From NCBI GenBank assembly GCA_963693315.1, contig OY856186.1, positions 280,792,346 to 280,856,345 on the forward strand: a DNA stretch of 64,000 bases, read 5' to 3'. This stretch comes from Diogma glabrata. Lineage: Eukaryota; Arthropoda; Insecta; Diptera; Cylindrotomidae. Shown one piece after another: positions 46,456 through 58,123 of this stretch; position 1 is the stretch's first letter; every line of letters starts with the position of its first letter. The translations under genes and the position numbers were made by a program. A model generated the notes under the pieces. That model was not told the origin of the DNA. It ran no database searches and saw only the letters and a program-made list of their open reading frames with translations.

Positions 46456-47990
46456 AATTCAAAACCTTCTCCGACGAATTGTCTAAAATCAATCCTATCC
46501 GTTTAAATCTTTCAAGGACCGCTTCAGCTAAGTCAAAACGTTAGTTGTTTGTCAACATCTACACTCCTTATTGTTTTATTGGTTTCATTTGTATTTGAAT
46601 TTGTGATACTTTTAGAACCACCTAAAGGGGTACTTTACACCAACTCTTCATCTTAGGCGATATGTACCGTACACTTGTTTTGGCCATTATCCATTTCAGA
46701 GTTCTTTATTTCATGAAACTATAATATTATAGTTGAATGAGGCTTGCTATCTAAACTGATCTATTAAGGACTGACTAACTTAATTATCCCTCCAACTTCT
46801 GTATAGTCTGATTCACAACTTGATTATCTGATTATAATTATATTGGGTAATACAGCTCAAGGCGTACTTCGGATATTCTTAAAAGACAATAATACACAAT
46901 TTATATTGATTGGAATAAAACCTTAAACCAACATTCAAATTTGCAGCTTATGTATAAAAAGTAATATCGTTATTTCACATTTCAGACAAACCACGATATA
47001 AAATGTAACATTTGTTTTAAAATTTTGTTATCATTTAATTTAAAAAAACGTCAATTACTTACATATCTTAATCTTATAATTTTAAGTTCAATTACAACAA
47101 TAATTTTAATATATACAAAACAAATAACCTTTAATGATCATTAATTTTGTCAACACCAAAACTAGAACTAAAAATAGAACAATTTCCCAGTACACGTAAA
47201 TAGAAGACAATGAATAATTGGTCCAATTTATTATTCTGCATTTCGTATTTTTCACACCTTATCACAATTCACACCCACACAGAATGAAAACGTTTTAATG
47301 TTGAATTGAGTAAATAATGTTTTGTGGAATTCTAAATTTATATTTAGAAATTTTTACAACCAATCGTATCATCAATCAAAGCTTCAAAATGAATCACAAA
47401 AAAAAAAATTAAAAGATACATATTATGATTACGTACAAATCATCCAACTTGTTGCTTTCATTTTCAATTTTTTTTATTAAAACTTTTTTAAATGAAAATC
47501 TTAAACAACAAAAAAAAAAGAAGAAAATATAATTTTCTAAGAAGCAGAAAAAGGAAAAATAAATTACAAGCAAAGCTTTTAAGAAAAATGAAAAAAAAAT
47601 CACAAAGCTCTAAGATGGATACAAAAATTTTGTTTTAGATCCAGTTTAAGTGACTTAGTTTTTCTATTATTTTTATGTTACTGATTAACAGCTTTAAGAT
47701 TTTATTGTTGCTTTAAATTTTGTATGTAAAACAATAGTATATTGTATAACTAGTGCGAACTAGTTTGCCGTACAAATATAGCGAGCAATATATTGTTGAT
47801 TGTACAATTTATTTAACAAATATAAAAACAAATTTAAGAAATTTAAATCCAAATATTGTAAGCTCTGTGATAAAATGCTATATCTAAATTTGATTTCATA
47901 AAATCAACTATTTTTAATATAAATTATCTAAAATATAATTAACACTATCTTCCGTTGGCACTTGGCGTAAGTTTTCGAATAACATAAGCC
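46456..47990. other. AT-rich intergenic DNA
   Basis: No gene is supported. A 64-codon reverse frame at 47409-47603 is Phe-rich low complexity. Confidence 0.5.
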
Positions 47991-47991
47991 G

Positions 47992-48080
47992 TGTTCGATT
48001 TGACTGAAGCAACTGATACAACTGAAAAATTTAATGCAATTGTTGTTGTTTTTTCAGTTGTTTCAGTCAAATCAAACGCA
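47992..48080. repeat. Small palindromic MITE-like hairpin
   Basis: TTCGATTTGACTGAAGCAACTG at the left and CAGTTGTTTCAGTCAAATCAAAC at the right are imperfect reverse complements, with (A)CAACTGAAAAA and TTTTTTCAGTTG inside. It lies 50 bp from the giant foldback element. Confidence 0.65.
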
Positions 48081-48269
48081 CCTATAATGTCAATCTCTTG
48101 TAGTTACGCAAATAACTTATTTAATAAGTTACCTCTGTTCAGCTGGCCCCCCCACCACGCAAAAATAAAAACAAAATTAGCTCAGAATTAGGAGCTATTT
48201 AGGAGCTTTCAGAAAACGCAAGAATAAAATTTTGAGCTCAACCCCCAAACCAGAAATCTTCATTTGAAA

Positions 48270-48307
48270 GTGGGGGGGCTGAGTGAACGTTCACTCAGCC
48301 CCCCCAC
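48270..48307. repeat. 38-bp perfect GC-capped palindrome, copy 1
   Basis: Centred on GAACGTTC with arms CTGAGTGAAC/GTTCACTCAG, capped by seven G and seven C and a GT/AC pair. Perfect over 38 bp. Other copies: 48563-48600 (one mismatch), 48857-48892 (perfect), 51769-51800 (one mismatch), 57957-57984 (one mismatch), 61242-61277 (perfect), 61533-61570 (perfect). Confidence 0.95.
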
Positions 48308-48562
48308 ACCTTAAAAATAACCCTAGAGGATCGTAAATAGGCTCAGAATTAGGAGCTATTTAGGAGCTCTTAAGGCTGTATACTTTTGATTTTAGAGCTC
48401 CACCCCTAATTCTTAAAACAACCCCAAAACAGGTTTGGCCCCCCCCACCACGCAAAAATCAAAAAAATTATATCTCAGAATTAGCAGCTATATAGGAGCT
48501 TTCAAAAAACGCAAGAATAAAATTTTGAGCTCAACCCGCTAAGCAGAAATCTTCATTTGAAA

Positions 48563-48600
48563 ATGGGGGGGCTGAGTGAACGTTCACTCAGTCCCCCCAT
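48563..48600. repeat. GC-capped palindrome, copy 2
   Basis: 38 bp, same core GAACGTTC, with a single mismatch (T in the C run). Confidence 0.95.
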
Positions 48601-48856
48601 ACCTTAAAAATAGCCGTAGGGGATCGTAAACAGGCTCAGAATTAGGAGCTATTTAGGAGCTCTTAAGGCTGTATACTTTTGATTTTAGAGCTCCACCCCT
48701 AATTCTTAAAACAACCCCAAAACAGGTTTGGCCCCCCCCACCATGCAAAAATCAAAAAAATTATATCTCAGAATTAGGAGCTATTTAGGAGCTTTCAAAA
48801 AACGCAAGAATAAAATTTTGAGCTCAACCCCCTAAGCGGAAATCTTCATTTGAAAA

Positions 48857-48892
48857 TGGGGGGGCTGAGTGAACGTTCACTCAGCCCCCCCA
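48857..48892. repeat. GC-capped palindrome, copy 3
   Basis: 36 bp, perfect. Confidence 0.95.
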
Positions 48893-49099
48893 CACCTTAA
48901 AAATAGCCGTAGGGGATCGTAAATAGGCTCAGAATTAGGAGCTATTTAGGAGCTCTTAAGGCTGTATACTTTTGATTTTAGAGCTCCACCCCTATTCTTA
49001 AAACTACCCCAAAACTAGTTTGAAATCGGAGATGACACATGAAAATAACATTAAATTAAAAATTTCTTTACTACATGTAATTCTTGAATTAAAAAAAAC

Positions 49100-51357
49100 G
49101 TAAAAACAAGCAACTGATTATTTATCAGTTGCAACCCTTTAGAAGAAAAACCACCCCTTGGGTCAAAAACGCATAAGGAAAGTATGTTAAACATACTCGA
49201 CACAAAAATATTTAAGGGTGCGGATAAAGTTCCGATTTAGGAGCTTACTGAACATGTCATTTTTCATTTCTGATTTTCTACCCTTCAGAAAAAGCACCCC
49301 TTGTATCATACACGCATAAGGGAACTATGTTAAAGCATAGAGATACGGATCTTTTTATGTAGGTAAATGATTTTTCGATTTAGGAGCTTACTAAATATGT
49401 CACTCTATATTTCTGATTACAACCCTTTAGAAAAAGCCACCCCTTGTACCATACACGCATAAGGGAACTATGTTAAAGCATAGAGATACTGATCGTGTTA
49501 AGTAGGTAAATCATTTTTTGATTTAGAAGTTTACTAAATATGTAACTCTATATTTCTGATTGCAACCCTTTAGGAAAAGACACCCCTTGTACCATACACG
49601 CATATGGCTGCTATGTTAAAGCATAGAGATTCGGATAGTTTTATTTAGGAAATAATTTTTTGATTTAGGACCTTACTAAATATGTCATTCTATATTTATG
49701 ATTGCAACCCTTTATAAAAACCCACCCCTTGTACCATACACGCATAAGGGAACTATGTTAAAGCATAGAGATACTGATCGTGTTATGGAGGTTAATCATT
49801 TTTTGATTTAGGGCCTTACTAAATATATCACTTTAGATTTACGATTGCAACCCTTTAAAAAGCCACCCCTTGTACCATACACGCGTAAGCGAACTATGTT
49901 GAAGTGTAGAGGTACGGATCGTTTTATGTAGGCAAATGATTTTTCGACTTAGGAGCCTAATGAATATGTCACTCTATATTTCTGATTGCAACCCTTTAGA
50001 AAGTGCCACCCCTCTTATCATATACGCGTAAGAGAACTATTTTGTGGCATAGAGGTACGGATCGTTTTATGTAGGTAAATGATTTTTCGATTTAAGAGCC
50101 TCCTAAATAAGTTTATTTAAGTTTCTGATTGCGACCTATTAGAAAAAGCCACCCCCTTTACGATACACTCATAAGGAAACTATGTTAAAGAATAGAGATA
50201 CTGATCGTGTTATGTAGGTTAATCATTTTTTGATTTAGGAGCTTACTAAATATGTCACTCTATATTTCTGATTGCAACCCTTTAGAAAAAGCCACCCCTT
50301 GTACCATACAAGGATAAGGGAATTATGTTAAAGCATAGAGATACTGATCGTGTTATGTAAGTAAATGATTTTTCGATGTAGGAGCTTACTAAATATATCA
50401 CTCTATATTTCTGATTGCGACCCTTAAGAAAAAGCCACCCCTAGTACCATACATGCGTAGGGGAAATATGGTCAAGCAAAGAGATACGGATCGTTTTTTG
50501 TAGGTCAATCATTTTTTAGATTTAGGAGCTTACTAAATATGTCACTCTATATTTTTGATTGCAACCCATAAGCAAAAGTCACCCCTTGTACCATACACGC
50601 GTAAGGGAACTTTGTTAAAGCGTAGAGATGCGGATCGTGTTATATAAGTAAATGATTTTTCGATTTAGAAGCTTACTAAATATTTCACTATATATTTTTG
50701 ATCGCAACCCTTTAGAAAAAGCCACCCCTTGTACCATACACGCGGTAGAGAACTATGTTGAAGCGTAGAGGTACAAATCGTTTTATGTATGTAAAGGATT
50801 TTTCGATTTAGGAGCTTACTAAATATGTCACTCTTTATTTCTGGTTTGCAACGCTTTAGAAAAAGTGCCACCCCTTGTACCATACACGCATACGAGAACT
50901 ATGTTAGAGCATAGAGATACTGATCGTTTCATAAAGGTAAGTGATTTTTCGATTTAGGAGCTAACTAAATATGTCAATCTTTTTTTCTGATTGCAACCCT
51001 TTAGAAAAAGTCACTTCTTGTACGATACACGCATAAAGAAGATATGTTAGAACATAGAGACAATGATCGTTTCATGTAGGTAAGTGATTTTTCGATAAAG
51101 GAGCTTACTTAACATGTCAATCTATATTTCTGATTGCAACCCATTAGAAAAAGTCATCTCTTGTACCATACCCGCATAAGGGAGCTATTTTAATGCATAG
51201 CGATACGCATCGTTTTACGTAGGTAAATCATTTTTTTTTGATTTAGGAGCTTACTAAATATGTAACTCTATATTTCTGATTGCAACCCTTTAGATAAAGC
51301 CACCCCTTGTTTCATATCCGCGTAAGAGAACTATTTAAGAGCATAAAGCTACGGAGG
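49100..51357 (+). repeat. Left array of ~143-bp units (direct orientation)
   Basis: Units contain GATTTAGGAGCTTACTAAAT, GTCACTCTATATTTCTGATT, GCAACCCTTTAGAAAAAGCC, ACCCCTTGTACCATACACGC and CTATGTTAAAGCATAGAGAT, with a period of about 143 bp. About 15 units are present. Each unit contains a short hairpin CTATG-TTAAAG-CATAG. Orientation reverses at about 51358, where the units meet head to head (TTTAGGAAGCTCCTAAA). Confidence 0.9.
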
Positions 51358-51630
51358 TTTAGGAAGCTCCTAAATCGAAAAATCAGTCACCTACATAAAA
51401 CTATGCGTATCTCTATGGTTTTACATAGTTGCCTTATACGTGTTTAGTACAAGAGGGGGCTTTTTCTAAAGGGTTGCAATCAAAAATATAGAGTGACATA
51501 TTTAGTAAGCTCCTAAATCACAAAATTATTTTCCTAAATAAAACGATCCGTATCTCTATGCTTTAACATAGCTTCCTCATGCGTTTATGGTACAAGGTGT
51601 GGCTTTTTCTAAAGGGGTGCATTCAGAAAC
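51358..51630 (-). repeat. Short inverted array, left arm
   Basis: About two units of the 143-bp repeat in reverse orientation, ending at AAAGGGGTGCATTCAGAA just before an internal copy of the terminus. Mirrored by 58123-58545. Confidence 0.85.
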
Positions 51631-51995
51631 CTCTGTTCAGCTGACCCCCCAACCACGCAAAAATAAAATAAAATTAGCTCAGAATTAGGAGATATTAAGG
51701 AGCATTCAAAAAACGTAAGAATAAAATTTTGAGCTCAACCCCCTAAGCAAAAATCTTCATATGAAAATGGGGGGCTGGGTGAACGTTCACTCAGCCCCCC
51801 TCACACCTTAAAAATAGCCCTAGAGGATCGTTAGTAGGCTTAGAGTCAGGAGCTGTTTAGGAACTCTTAAGGCTGTATACTTTTGATTTTAGAGCTCCAC
51901 CCCTATTCCTAAAACCACCCCAAAACTAGTTTGCAAAGGGAGACGACATATAAAAAATAACATTAAATTAAAAATTTCTTTACTACATGTAATTC
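51631..51995 (+). repeat. Internal copy of the terminal module, left arm
   Basis: Starts with CCTCTGTTCAGCTGACCCCC, a variant of the outer terminus, and includes palindrome copy 4 (51769-51800). Mirrored by 57600-58123, which includes copy 5. Confidence 0.85.
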
Positions 51996-52752
51996 TTGAA
52001 TTAAAAAAAACATAAAAACAAGCAACTGTTTATTTCTCAGTTGCAACCCTTTAGAAAAAAAACCACCCCTTGGGTCAAAAACGCTTAAGGGAACTATGTT
52101 AAACATACTCGACACAAAAATATTTAAGGGTACGGATAAAGTTCCGATTTAGGAGCCTACTAAATGTGTCATTTTATATTTCTGATTTTCTACCCTTCAG
52201 AAAGTGCCACCCCTTGTATCATACACGCATAAGGGAACTATGTTAAAGCATAGAGATACGGATCTTTTTATGTAGGAAAATAATTTTTTGAATTAGGAGC
52301 TTACTAAATATGTCACTCTATATTTCTGATTACAACCCTTTTGAAAAAGCCGCCCCCTTTGTACCGTGCACACATAAGGAAACTATGTTAGAGCATAGAG
52401 ATACGGATCGCTTTATTTAGAAAAATAATTTTTTGATTTAGGAGCTTACTAAATATGTCACTCTATATTTCTGATTGCCACCCTTCCGAATGTGCCACCC
52501 CTTATACCATACACGCGTAAGGGAACTATGTGAAAGCATAGAGATTCGGATCGTTTTATATAGGCAAGTGATTTTTCGATTTAAGAGCTTACCAAATATG
52601 TCGCTCTATATTTCTGATTGCAACCCGTTTGAAATAACCACCCCTTGCACCATACACTCATAAGAGAACTATTTTAAAGCATAGAGGTACGTTTCGTTTT
52701 ATGTAGGTAAATGATTTTTCAATTTAGGAGCTTACTAAATAAGTTTTTCTAC
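51996..52752 (+). repeat. Inner left array of ~143-bp units
   Basis: About five direct-orientation units. The last ends AAATAAGTTTTTCTAC at 52752, whose complement at about 57001 marks the inner limit of the inverted arms. Confidence 0.85.
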
Positions 52753-53454
52753 AAATTTGTTGATTGATTAAACGTAGCTTGATTGTTGATTTAATAAACG
52801 TAGCTTTGTTTTCAAATCAAAAAAATGGTAAATTTAATAGACAATGGTTTATTTTAATAACATGCTGTTTATAAAAAGACTATGCTAAACATTTATGTGT
52901 TGGAGTGCTCCTGAGTACTATTAAAAAAGGTTTTGGAAAATAAAACATATTTTATATTTAAACAAATACAATTTTTTTAATTCTCTTACAAATTACATTA
53001 ATTATATTTCTATCATTTCAATTTATTAATATATATTATATCATTTTTTATCATATTATCACCTATATCACTTATATATTTTTACATTTTCAAACGGCCC
53101 AAGCTTGGACCAGGGCTTGCACATGTTTACAATAAATTAGAATGGTAAATAACGCGTAGTATAATAAACTGAATCTTGGTTTAGTCTAGGCATTTAACAC
53201 TCGCTCAGACTGAAACCAAAGTTAACTAGTCAAGGCTTGGCTCACCAATACGGGTCCAAAATTGGTTCGTTGTTTAAAATTTGAAGCTCCTACCCGGGTG
53301 GTAGTAGTTGTAGTATCTTCAAACTGTTTCAAAAGGTTGCACAGAATCCATTTCTAAAAACATTTTTGAAGCTACCATGACTCAAAAATTACCTGATGTC
53401 ATCTGGACCCAGTGTGACCACTATGGGTTCAAATAAAACTAAAGGAATGCAACT
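52753..53454. other. Unique loop segment of the foldback element
   Basis: About 0.7 kb unlike the arrays, with no open frame or protein motif. It has a repeated AAACGTAGCTT (about 52791 and 52819) and a GC-richer part near 53090-53420. It is the only non-repetitive DNA inside the element. Confidence 0.7.
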
Positions 53455-56400
53455 CATACATTAAGAGTGACATATTCAGTAAGCTCCTAAATCTTAAAAT
53501 GCATATATGATACAAAAGGAGTCACTTACTAACGTTTTGCAAATCAGAATTATAAAGTGACATATTTTAGTAAGTACCCCTAAGCGTGTATAATCCACAG
53601 GGTGGGACTTTCTAAAGGTTGCAAATCAGAAATAAAGACTGACATATTTAGTAAGATCCGTACCTCTATGCTTTAACATAGTTCCCTTATGCGTATATGA
53701 TACAAGGAGTGGCACTTTCTATAGGGTTGCAATCAGCAATGTAGAATGACATATTTAGGAAGCTCCTATATCGTAATATAATTTACCTACATAAAACGAT
53801 CAGTATCTCTATGCTTTAACATAGTTCCCTTATGCGTGTATGGTAGAAGGGGTGGCTTTTTTTAAAGGGTTGCAATCAGATATACAGATTGATATATTTA
53901 GTAAGCTCCTAAATCGAAAAATCACTTTCCTACATGAAACGATCAGTATCTCTATGCTTTAACATAGCTTCTTATGCGTGTATGGGGGGTTAAAAGGTTG
54001 CAAACCAAAAATAAAGAGTGACATATTTAGTAAGCTCCTAAATCGAAAAAACCATTTACCTACATAAAACTATCCGTATCTCTATGCTTTTACATAGTTC
54101 CCATATGTTCCCATTTTTTAAAGGGTTGCAAACCAGAAATATAGAGTGTATTATTTAGTAAGCTCCTAAATCGAAAAATCATTTACCTACATAAAACGAT
54201 CCATACCTTTATGCTACAAAATATTCTCTTACGAGTATATAATAAGAGGCGTGGCACTTTCTAAAAGGTTGCAATCAGATATGCAGAATGACAAATTTAG
54301 TAAGCTCCTATATCGTAAAATCAGTTACCTACATAACACGATCAGTATCTCTATGCTTTAACATAGCTTCCTTATGCGTGTATGGTACAAGGGGTGGCAC
54401 TTTTTCCAAAGGGTTGCAAACCAGAAATAAAGAGTGACATATTTACTAAGCTCCTAAATCAAAAAATTATTTTCCTAAATAAAACGATCCGTATCTCTAC
54501 GCTTTAACATAATTCCCTTATGCGTGTATGGTACAAGGCATGGCTTTTCTAAAGGGTTACAATCAGAAATATAGACTGACATATTTAGTAAGCTCCTAAA
54601 TCGAAAAATCACTTACCTACATGAAACGATCAGTATCTCTATGTTTTAACATAGCTTCCCTATGCGTGTATGGTACAAGGGGGGCACTTTTTCTAAACGG
54701 TTGCAAACCAGAAATAAAGAGTGACATATTTACTAAGCTCCTAAATCGAAAAATCATTTACCTACATAAAACGATCCATACCTTTATGCTACAAAATATT
54801 CCCTTACGCGTATATAATAAGAGGCGTGGCACTTTCTAAAAGGTTGCAATCAGATATGCAGAATGACAAATTTAGTAAGCTCCTATATCGTAAAATAAGT
54901 TACCTACATAACACGATCAGTATCTCTATGCTTTAACATAGCTTCCTTATGCGTGTATGATACAAGGGGTGGCACTTTTTCCAAAGGGTTGCAAACCAGA
55001 AATAAAGAGTGATATATTTACTAAGCTCCTAAATCAAAAAATTATTTTCCTAAATAAAACGATCCGTATCTCTACGCTTTAACATAGCTCCCTTATGCGT
55101 GTATGGTACAAGGGATGGCTTTTCTAAAGGGTTACAATCAGAAATATAGACTGACATATTTAGTAAGCTCCTAAATCGAAAAATCACTTACCTACATGAA
55201 ACGATCAGTATCTCTATGTTTTAACATAGCTTCCCTATGCGTGTATGGTACAAGGAGGGCACTTTTTCTAAACGGTTTCAAACCAGAAATAAAGAGTGAC
55301 ATATTTACTAAGCTCCTAAATCGAAAAATCATTTACCTACATAACACGATCCGTACCTCTATGCTCTAAAATAATTCTCTTACGCGTGTAATGTACAACG
55401 AGTGATTTTTTCTAAAGGGTTGCAACCAGATATATAGAGCGACATATTTAGTAAGCTCCTAAATCAAAAAATGACTGACCTATATAAAACGATCCGAATC
55501 TATATGCTTCAACATAGCTTCCTTATGCGTGTATGGTACAAAGGGTGGCTTTTTCTAAAGGGTCGCAATCAGAAACGTAGAAAGACTTATTTAGAAATCT
55601 CATAAATCGAAAAATCATTTATCTACATAAAACGATCCGTACCTCTATGTTACAAAATAGTTCTCTTACGCGTATATGATAAGAGACGTGGCACTTTCTA
55701 AAGGGTTGAAAACAGAAACGTAGAATGACATATTTAGTAAGCTCCTATATCGTAAAATCAGTTACCTACATAACACGATCAGTTTCTCTATGCTCTAATA
55801 AAGCTTCTTTATGCGTGTATGGGACAAGGGGTGTCACTTTTTCTAAAGGGTTGCAAACCAGAAATAAAGAGTGACATATTTACTAAGCTCCTAAATCAAA
55901 AAATTATTTTCCTAAACAAAACGATCCGTATCTCTATGCTTTAACATAGCTCCCCTATGCGTGTATGGTACAAGGGGTGGCTTTTTCTAAAGGGTTGCAA
56001 TCAGAAATATAGATTGCCATCTTTAGTAAGCTCCTACATCGAAAAATCACTTACCTACATGAAACGATCAGTATCTCTATATTTTAACATAGCTTCTTTA
56101 TGCGTGTATGGCACAAGGGGGGGCACTTTTTCTAAAGGGTTGTAAACGAGAAATAAAGAGTGACATATTTACTAAGCTCTTAAATCGAACAATCATTTAC
56201 GTACATAAAACGATCCGTATCTCTATGCTTTAAGATAGTTCCCATATGCGTGTATGGTACAAGGGGTGACTTTTTCTAACGGGTTGCAATTTGAAGTGAC
56301 ATATTTAGTAAGCTCCTAAATGAAAAAATGATTTACCTAGATAACACAATCTGTATCTCTATGCATTAACATAGTTCCCTTATGCGTGTATCGTACAAGG

Positions 56401-57599
56401 GGGTGGCTTTTTCTGAAGGGTCGCAATCAGGAACGTAGAAAAACTTATTTAGTAAGCTCCTAAATCGAAAAATCATTTACCTACATAAAACGATCCACAC
56501 CTCTATGCTACAAAATAGTTCTCTTACGCGTATATGATAAGAGGGGTGGCACATTCTAATGGGTTGCAATCAGAAATTTAGAATGACATATTAGCTCCTA
56601 TATCGTAAAATCAGTTACCTACATAGCACGATCCGCATCTCTACGCTTTAACATAGTTCCCGTATGCGTGTATGGTACAAGGGGTGGCTTTTTCTAAAGG
56701 GTTGCAATCAGAAATATAGATTGACATATTTAGTAAGCTCCATAATCGAAAAATCACTTACCTACATGAAACGATCAGTATCCCTATGCTTTAACATAGC
56801 TTCCTTATGCGTGTATGGTACAAAGGGTGTCTTTTGCTAAAGGGTTGCAATCAGAAATATAGAGTGATATATTTAGTAAGCTCCTACATCGAAAAATTAC
56901 CTACCTACATGTAACGATCAGTATCTCTATGCTTTAACATAGTTCCCTTAGGCGTGTATGATACAAGGCGCGGCTTTTTCTAAAGGGTTGCAATCAGAAA
57001 CGTAGAAAAAACTTATTTAGAAAGCTCCTTTATTAAAAAATCATTTACCTACATAAAACGAAACGTACCTCTATGCTTTAAAATAGTTCTTTTATGAGTG
57101 TATGGTGCAAGGGGTGGTTATTTCAAACGGGTTGCAATCAGAAATATAGAGTGACATATTTAGTAAGCTCCTAAATCGAAAAATCACTTGCCTATATAAA
57201 ACGATCCGAATCTCTATGCTTTAACATAGTTCCCTTACGCGTGTATGGTATAAGGGGTGGCACTTTCGGAAGGGTGGCAATCAGAAATATAGAGTGACAT
57301 ATTTAGTAAGCTCCTAAATCAAAAAATAATTTTACAAATAAAGCGATCCGTATCTCTATGCACTATTATAACTTCCTCATGTGTGCATGGTACAAAGGGG
57401 GCGGCTTTTTCAAAAGGGTTGTAATCAGAAATATAGAGTGACATATCTAGTAAGCTCCTAATTCAAAAAATTATTTTCCAACATAAAAAGATCCGTATCT
57501 CTATGCTTTAACATATTTCCCTTATGCGTGTATGATACAAGGGGTGGCACTTTCTGAAGGGTAGAAAATCAGAAATATAGAGTGACACATTTAGTAGGC
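53455..57599 (-). repeat. Long central array of ~143-bp units (inverted orientation)
   Basis: About 28 reverse-oriented units. 57001-57599 pairs with the inner left array; 53455-57000 has no counterpart in the left arm. Higher-order structure is visible: blocks at about 54240-54660 and 54800-55230 repeat nearly identically over several units (TATAATAAGAGGCGTGGCAC then GATATGCAGAATGACAAATT). Confidence 0.85.
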
Positions 57600-58123
57600 T
57601 CCTAAATCGGAACTTTATCCGCACCCTTAAATATTTTTGTGTCGAGTATGTTTAACATAGTTCCCTTAAGCGTTTTTGACCCAAGGGGTGGTTTTTTTTC
57701 TAAAGGGTTGCAACTGAGAAATAAACAGTTGCTTGTTTTTATGTTTTTTTTTTAATTCAAGAATTACATGTAGTAAAGAACTTTTTAATTTAATGTTATT
57801 TTTTATATGTCGTCTCCCTTTGCAAACTGGTTTTGGGGTGGTTTTAGGAATAGGGTTGGAGCTCTAAAATCAAAAGTATACAACCTTAAGAGTTCCTAAA
57901 TAGCTCCTGACTCTGAGCCTACTAACGATCCTCTAGGGCTATTTTTAAGGTGTGGTGGGGCTGAGTGAACGTTCACACAGCCCCCCATTTTCATATGAAG
58001 ATTTTTGCTTAGGTGGTTGAGCTCAAAATTTTATTCTTACGTTTTTTGAATGCTCCTTAATATCTCCTAATTCTGAGCTAATTTTGTTTTATTTTTGCGT
58101 GGTTGGGGGGTCAGCTCAACAGA
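57600..58123 (-). repeat. Internal copy of the terminal module, right arm
   Basis: Reverse complement of 51631-51995 plus adjoining bases; ends GGTCAGCTCAACAGAGGT. Contains palindrome copy 5. Confidence 0.85.

Larger units (their letters stand above)
48138..49020 (+). repeat. Left terminal module: three ~290-bp tandem units
   Basis: Units begin with GGCCCCCCC(A)CCAC near 48146, 48435 and 48729. Each contains AATTAGGAGCTATTTAGGAG twice, a GC-capped palindrome, and AGAGCTCCACCCCTA. The right terminal module has only two such units (61130-61700), so copy number differs between arms. Confidence 0.85.

Noticed and set aside
50665..56145. Open frames of 62-72 codons within the foldback arrays
   Set aside because: They recur because the DNA units recur, cross unit borders, and have no conserved start or motif.
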